A stretch of 5,044 nt of DNA from Candidatus Scatousia excrementipullorum (GTDB taxonomy: Bacteria; Cyanobacteriota; Vampirovibrionia; Gastranaerophilales; Gastranaerophilaceae): positions 1 through 5,044 of the forward strand of contig JADIND010000018.1 in the NCBI GenBank assembly GCA_017694215.1. The letters are read 5' to 3'. Shown in pieces: positions 4,117-5,044 of the stretch. The notes beneath the pieces were generated by a model that was given only the letters and a program-made list of their open reading frames with translations, had not been told where the DNA came from and did not search any database. Made by a program: the position numbers and the translations under genes. How positions within the stretch are numbered: the stretch's first letter is position 1; the number at the start of each line of letters is the position of its first letter.

Positions 4117-5044
4117 TTTTTTCAAATACTCCTTCAATGTTATTATCGATATCATTGTTCCAAAATCTGAGTATCTTAAATCCTCTTGACGTTAAATATT
4201 CAGTTCTTTCCTTATCATATTTTTGCTGCTCCGGAGTATTATGACCTCCGCCATCCAACTCAATTATAAGCATTTTTTGTATAGCTACAAAATCAACTAT
4301 GTATTTCCCTATGGGGTATTGCCTTTTAAATTTTGTATTTTCAAATTGGCTATTACGTACAAAGTTCCAAAATTTAATTTCCTGTGGTGTCGTATTTTTT
4401 CTTAAATATCTTGCCGTATTAGTGTTTTTCCCTCGCCCTGCGGGAGAGGGATTAAGGGTGAGGGGGCTGTCAGAATTTCCCCTGAACCCTTTTTTATGAG
4501 AAATTGTACGCCCGATTTGGCTTAATTTTTTCGATAATTCATCATAATTTACTCCGACTTTGTTCGGATAAATTTCATATTTTCCCCTCACATCTTCTGC
4601 CGTAAAATTCGGCATAACAACATTCGCTCCAGCCTGCAGTGCCATTATCCGTCCATGCGGATTTAATGTTTCCATTGCGGTTGTTGCAGGAATATTAATA
4701 TCCGGCAATAAAAGCCGTGTTAATGCCATAACCTTTAATGCAAGGAATAAATTGCCGCATTCACAATCTTTTAAAGGTGTATGCGGATGAGGAATTAAAG
4801 GACCGATTCCAATCATATCAGCATCCAGCTCTTTAAAAAATAATATATCATCAGCAAGTGATTCTATTGACTGCCCCGGAAGCCCGATAAGACATCCTGT
4901 TCCTGTCTCAAATCCGAGTTTTTTTAAATCGTAAAGGCATCTTTTCCGGTTTTCAAAGTCTGCTTTCGGGTGCATTATTTTATACAATTCTTTGTCCGTA
5001 GTTTCTATCCTTAAAAGAAATCTGTCAGCACCGGCGTCTTTTAA
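4088..5044 (-). CDS. hydE: HydE ([FeFe]-hydrogenase maturase) fused in frame to a DUF559 nuclease domain; 5' end outside window
   Basis: HydE is a radical-SAM enzyme that helps assemble the diiron H-cluster of [FeFe] hydrogenase. The visible 318 codons are open to the right edge; the first half, with the CX3CX2C cluster, is off-window. A TTG at 4987 could be read as a start but is internal, since upstream codons (LKDAGADRFLLRIETTDKE) match HydE. HydE landmarks are the GLPGQS loop, DMIGIGPLIPHPHTPL, MALTRLLLPDINIPATTAMETLNPHGR, GANVVMPN and YEIYPNK. The optional C-terminal cluster cysteines found after YPGK in some HydEs are absent. HydE homology runs to about GRTISHKKGFRG, close to the normal end, so HydE is nearly complete. 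From 4467 the frame passes through an inverted repeat (SPLTLNPSPAGRGK) into a full DUF559 domain and stops in the second repeat. No ATG, GTG or TTG in frame lies just ahead of DUF559, so it would be made only as a fusion or after cleavage. Whether the fusion protein is made or active is unknown. Confidence 0.9.
   Translation of the reverse strand, partial: LKDAGADRFLLRIETTDKELYKIMHPKADFENRKRCLYDLKKLGFETGTGCLIGLPGQSIESLADDILFFKELDADMIGIGPLIPHPHTPLKDCECGNLFLALKVMALTRLLLPDINIPATTAMETLNPHGRIMALQAGANVVMPNFTAEDVRGKYEIYPNKVGVNYDELSKKLSQIGRTISHKKGFRGNSDSPLTLNPSPAGRGKNTNTARYLRKNTTPQEIKFWNFVRNSQFENTKFKRQYPIGKYIVDFVAIQKMLIIELDGGGHNTPEQQKYDKERTEYLTSRGFKILRFWNNDIDNNIEGVFEKISLALRERD
4427..4467. repeat. 41-bp inverted repeat, right copy
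   Basis: This is the perfect inverted partner of 4076-4116. Read on the minus strand it encodes the linker SPLTLNPSPAGRGK between the HydE tail and the DUF559 domain, which begins immediately at its inner edge. It carries the same internal GC-rich hairpin. Outer flanks of the two copies (GTTGTT before 4076, TGTCAG after 4467) do not form a convincing target duplication. Confidence 0.95.

Larger units (their letters stand above)
4076..4467 (-). mobile_element. Putative mini-element: DUF559 nuclease domain framed by 41-bp inverted repeats
   Basis: The 392-bp unit consists of two perfect 41-bp inverted repeats and the 310 bp between them, which encode one DUF559 domain (about 103 residues, from NTNTARYLRK to VFEKI). 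DUF559 proteins are small Vsr-related endonuclease-like proteins. The conserved pattern is present: LRKNTTPQEIKFW, FKRQYPIGKYIVDFV with the conserved Asp, ELDGGGH (usual form ELDGGQH), YDKERTEYL, and GFKILRFWNNDI. The domain starts and ends exactly at the repeat edges. The unit sits at the 3' end of hydE and ahead of cysK. No transposase, integrase or clear target-site duplication is seen, so mobility is inferred from the repeat-nuclease-repeat layout and the apparent interruption of hydE. I recall similar Ser-Pro-Ala-Gly-Arg-Gly-encoding repeats beside DUF559 genes in other bacteria, but cannot check that here. Confidence 0.7.

Noticed and set aside
4054..4155. N-terminal extension of cysK to an ATG at 4155 (34 more residues)
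   Set aside because: The extension only translates the inverted repeat and the end of DUF559 in another frame, and a good ribosome site with a family-typical N-terminus supports 4053.
4069..4470. Short target-site duplication (TGT) around the inverted repeats
   Set aside because: A three-base match not directly abutting the left repeat is well within chance, so no duplication is claimed.
4299..4499. Plus-strand ORF across the right inverted repeat
   Set aside because: It is antisense to the HydE-DUF559 ORF, lacks a ribosome site, and its RPAGEG stretch is just the repeat read on the other strand.

Overview
The window looks like chromosomal DNA from an AT-rich, anaerobic, hydrogen-metabolising bacterium. 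The chaperonin sequence (N-terminus MAKRIVFDEEAR, AANEEGIVPGGG signature) has a cyanobacteria-like flavour, and a HydE-type hydrogenase maturase is present. A non-photosynthetic cyanobacterial relative such as Melainabacteria/Gastranaerophilales is therefore a reasonable guess. This is inference from remembered sequence character, about 50% sure, and not a phylogeny.

Layout. Positions 1-264 (+) hold the 3' end of groES and 329-1966 (+) a complete groEL. The two are separated by a short spacer with a perfect small hairpin, and form the classical groESL operon whose promoter lies off the left edge. A strong, near-symmetrical terminator (1988-2018) serves both groEL and the convergent gene on the other strand. 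That gene (2031-3026, minus) encodes an unrecognised modular protein: an N-terminal domain of about 100 residues, a Thr/Ala/Pro linker built on an 18-bp minisatellite, and four regular 26-residue YD/RHS-like repeats. A short AT-rich gap (3027-3135) with a possible weak promoter separates it from cysK (3136-4053, minus), which encodes O-acetylserine sulfhydrylase. Upstream of cysK is a minus-strand ORF (4088-5044, cut by the right edge) that reads from the C-terminal half of HydE straight into a DUF559 (Vsr-like/PD-(D/E)XK-type) nuclease domain.

The most interesting feature is at 4076-4467. The DUF559 domain is bracketed exactly by two perfect 41-bp inverted repeats, each of which can itself fold into a GC-rich hairpin. 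This compact 392-bp unit appears to have landed at the very 3' end of hydE, between hydE and the cysK ribosome binding site. It removed the native hydE stop and fused the nuclease in frame to an almost complete HydE. The nuclease has no start codon of its own ahead of its conserved region, and its stop codon lies inside the far inverted repeat. It looks like a minimal nuclease-plus-repeat mobile element without a recognisable transposase.

Functionally, groESL is a protein-folding operon. The hydE-DUF559 and cysK genes are probably co-transcribed; HydE acts on a cysteine-containing iron synthon made during [FeFe]-hydrogenase cofactor assembly, so a neighbouring cysteine synthase may not be accidental. 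The YD-repeat gene seems independent.
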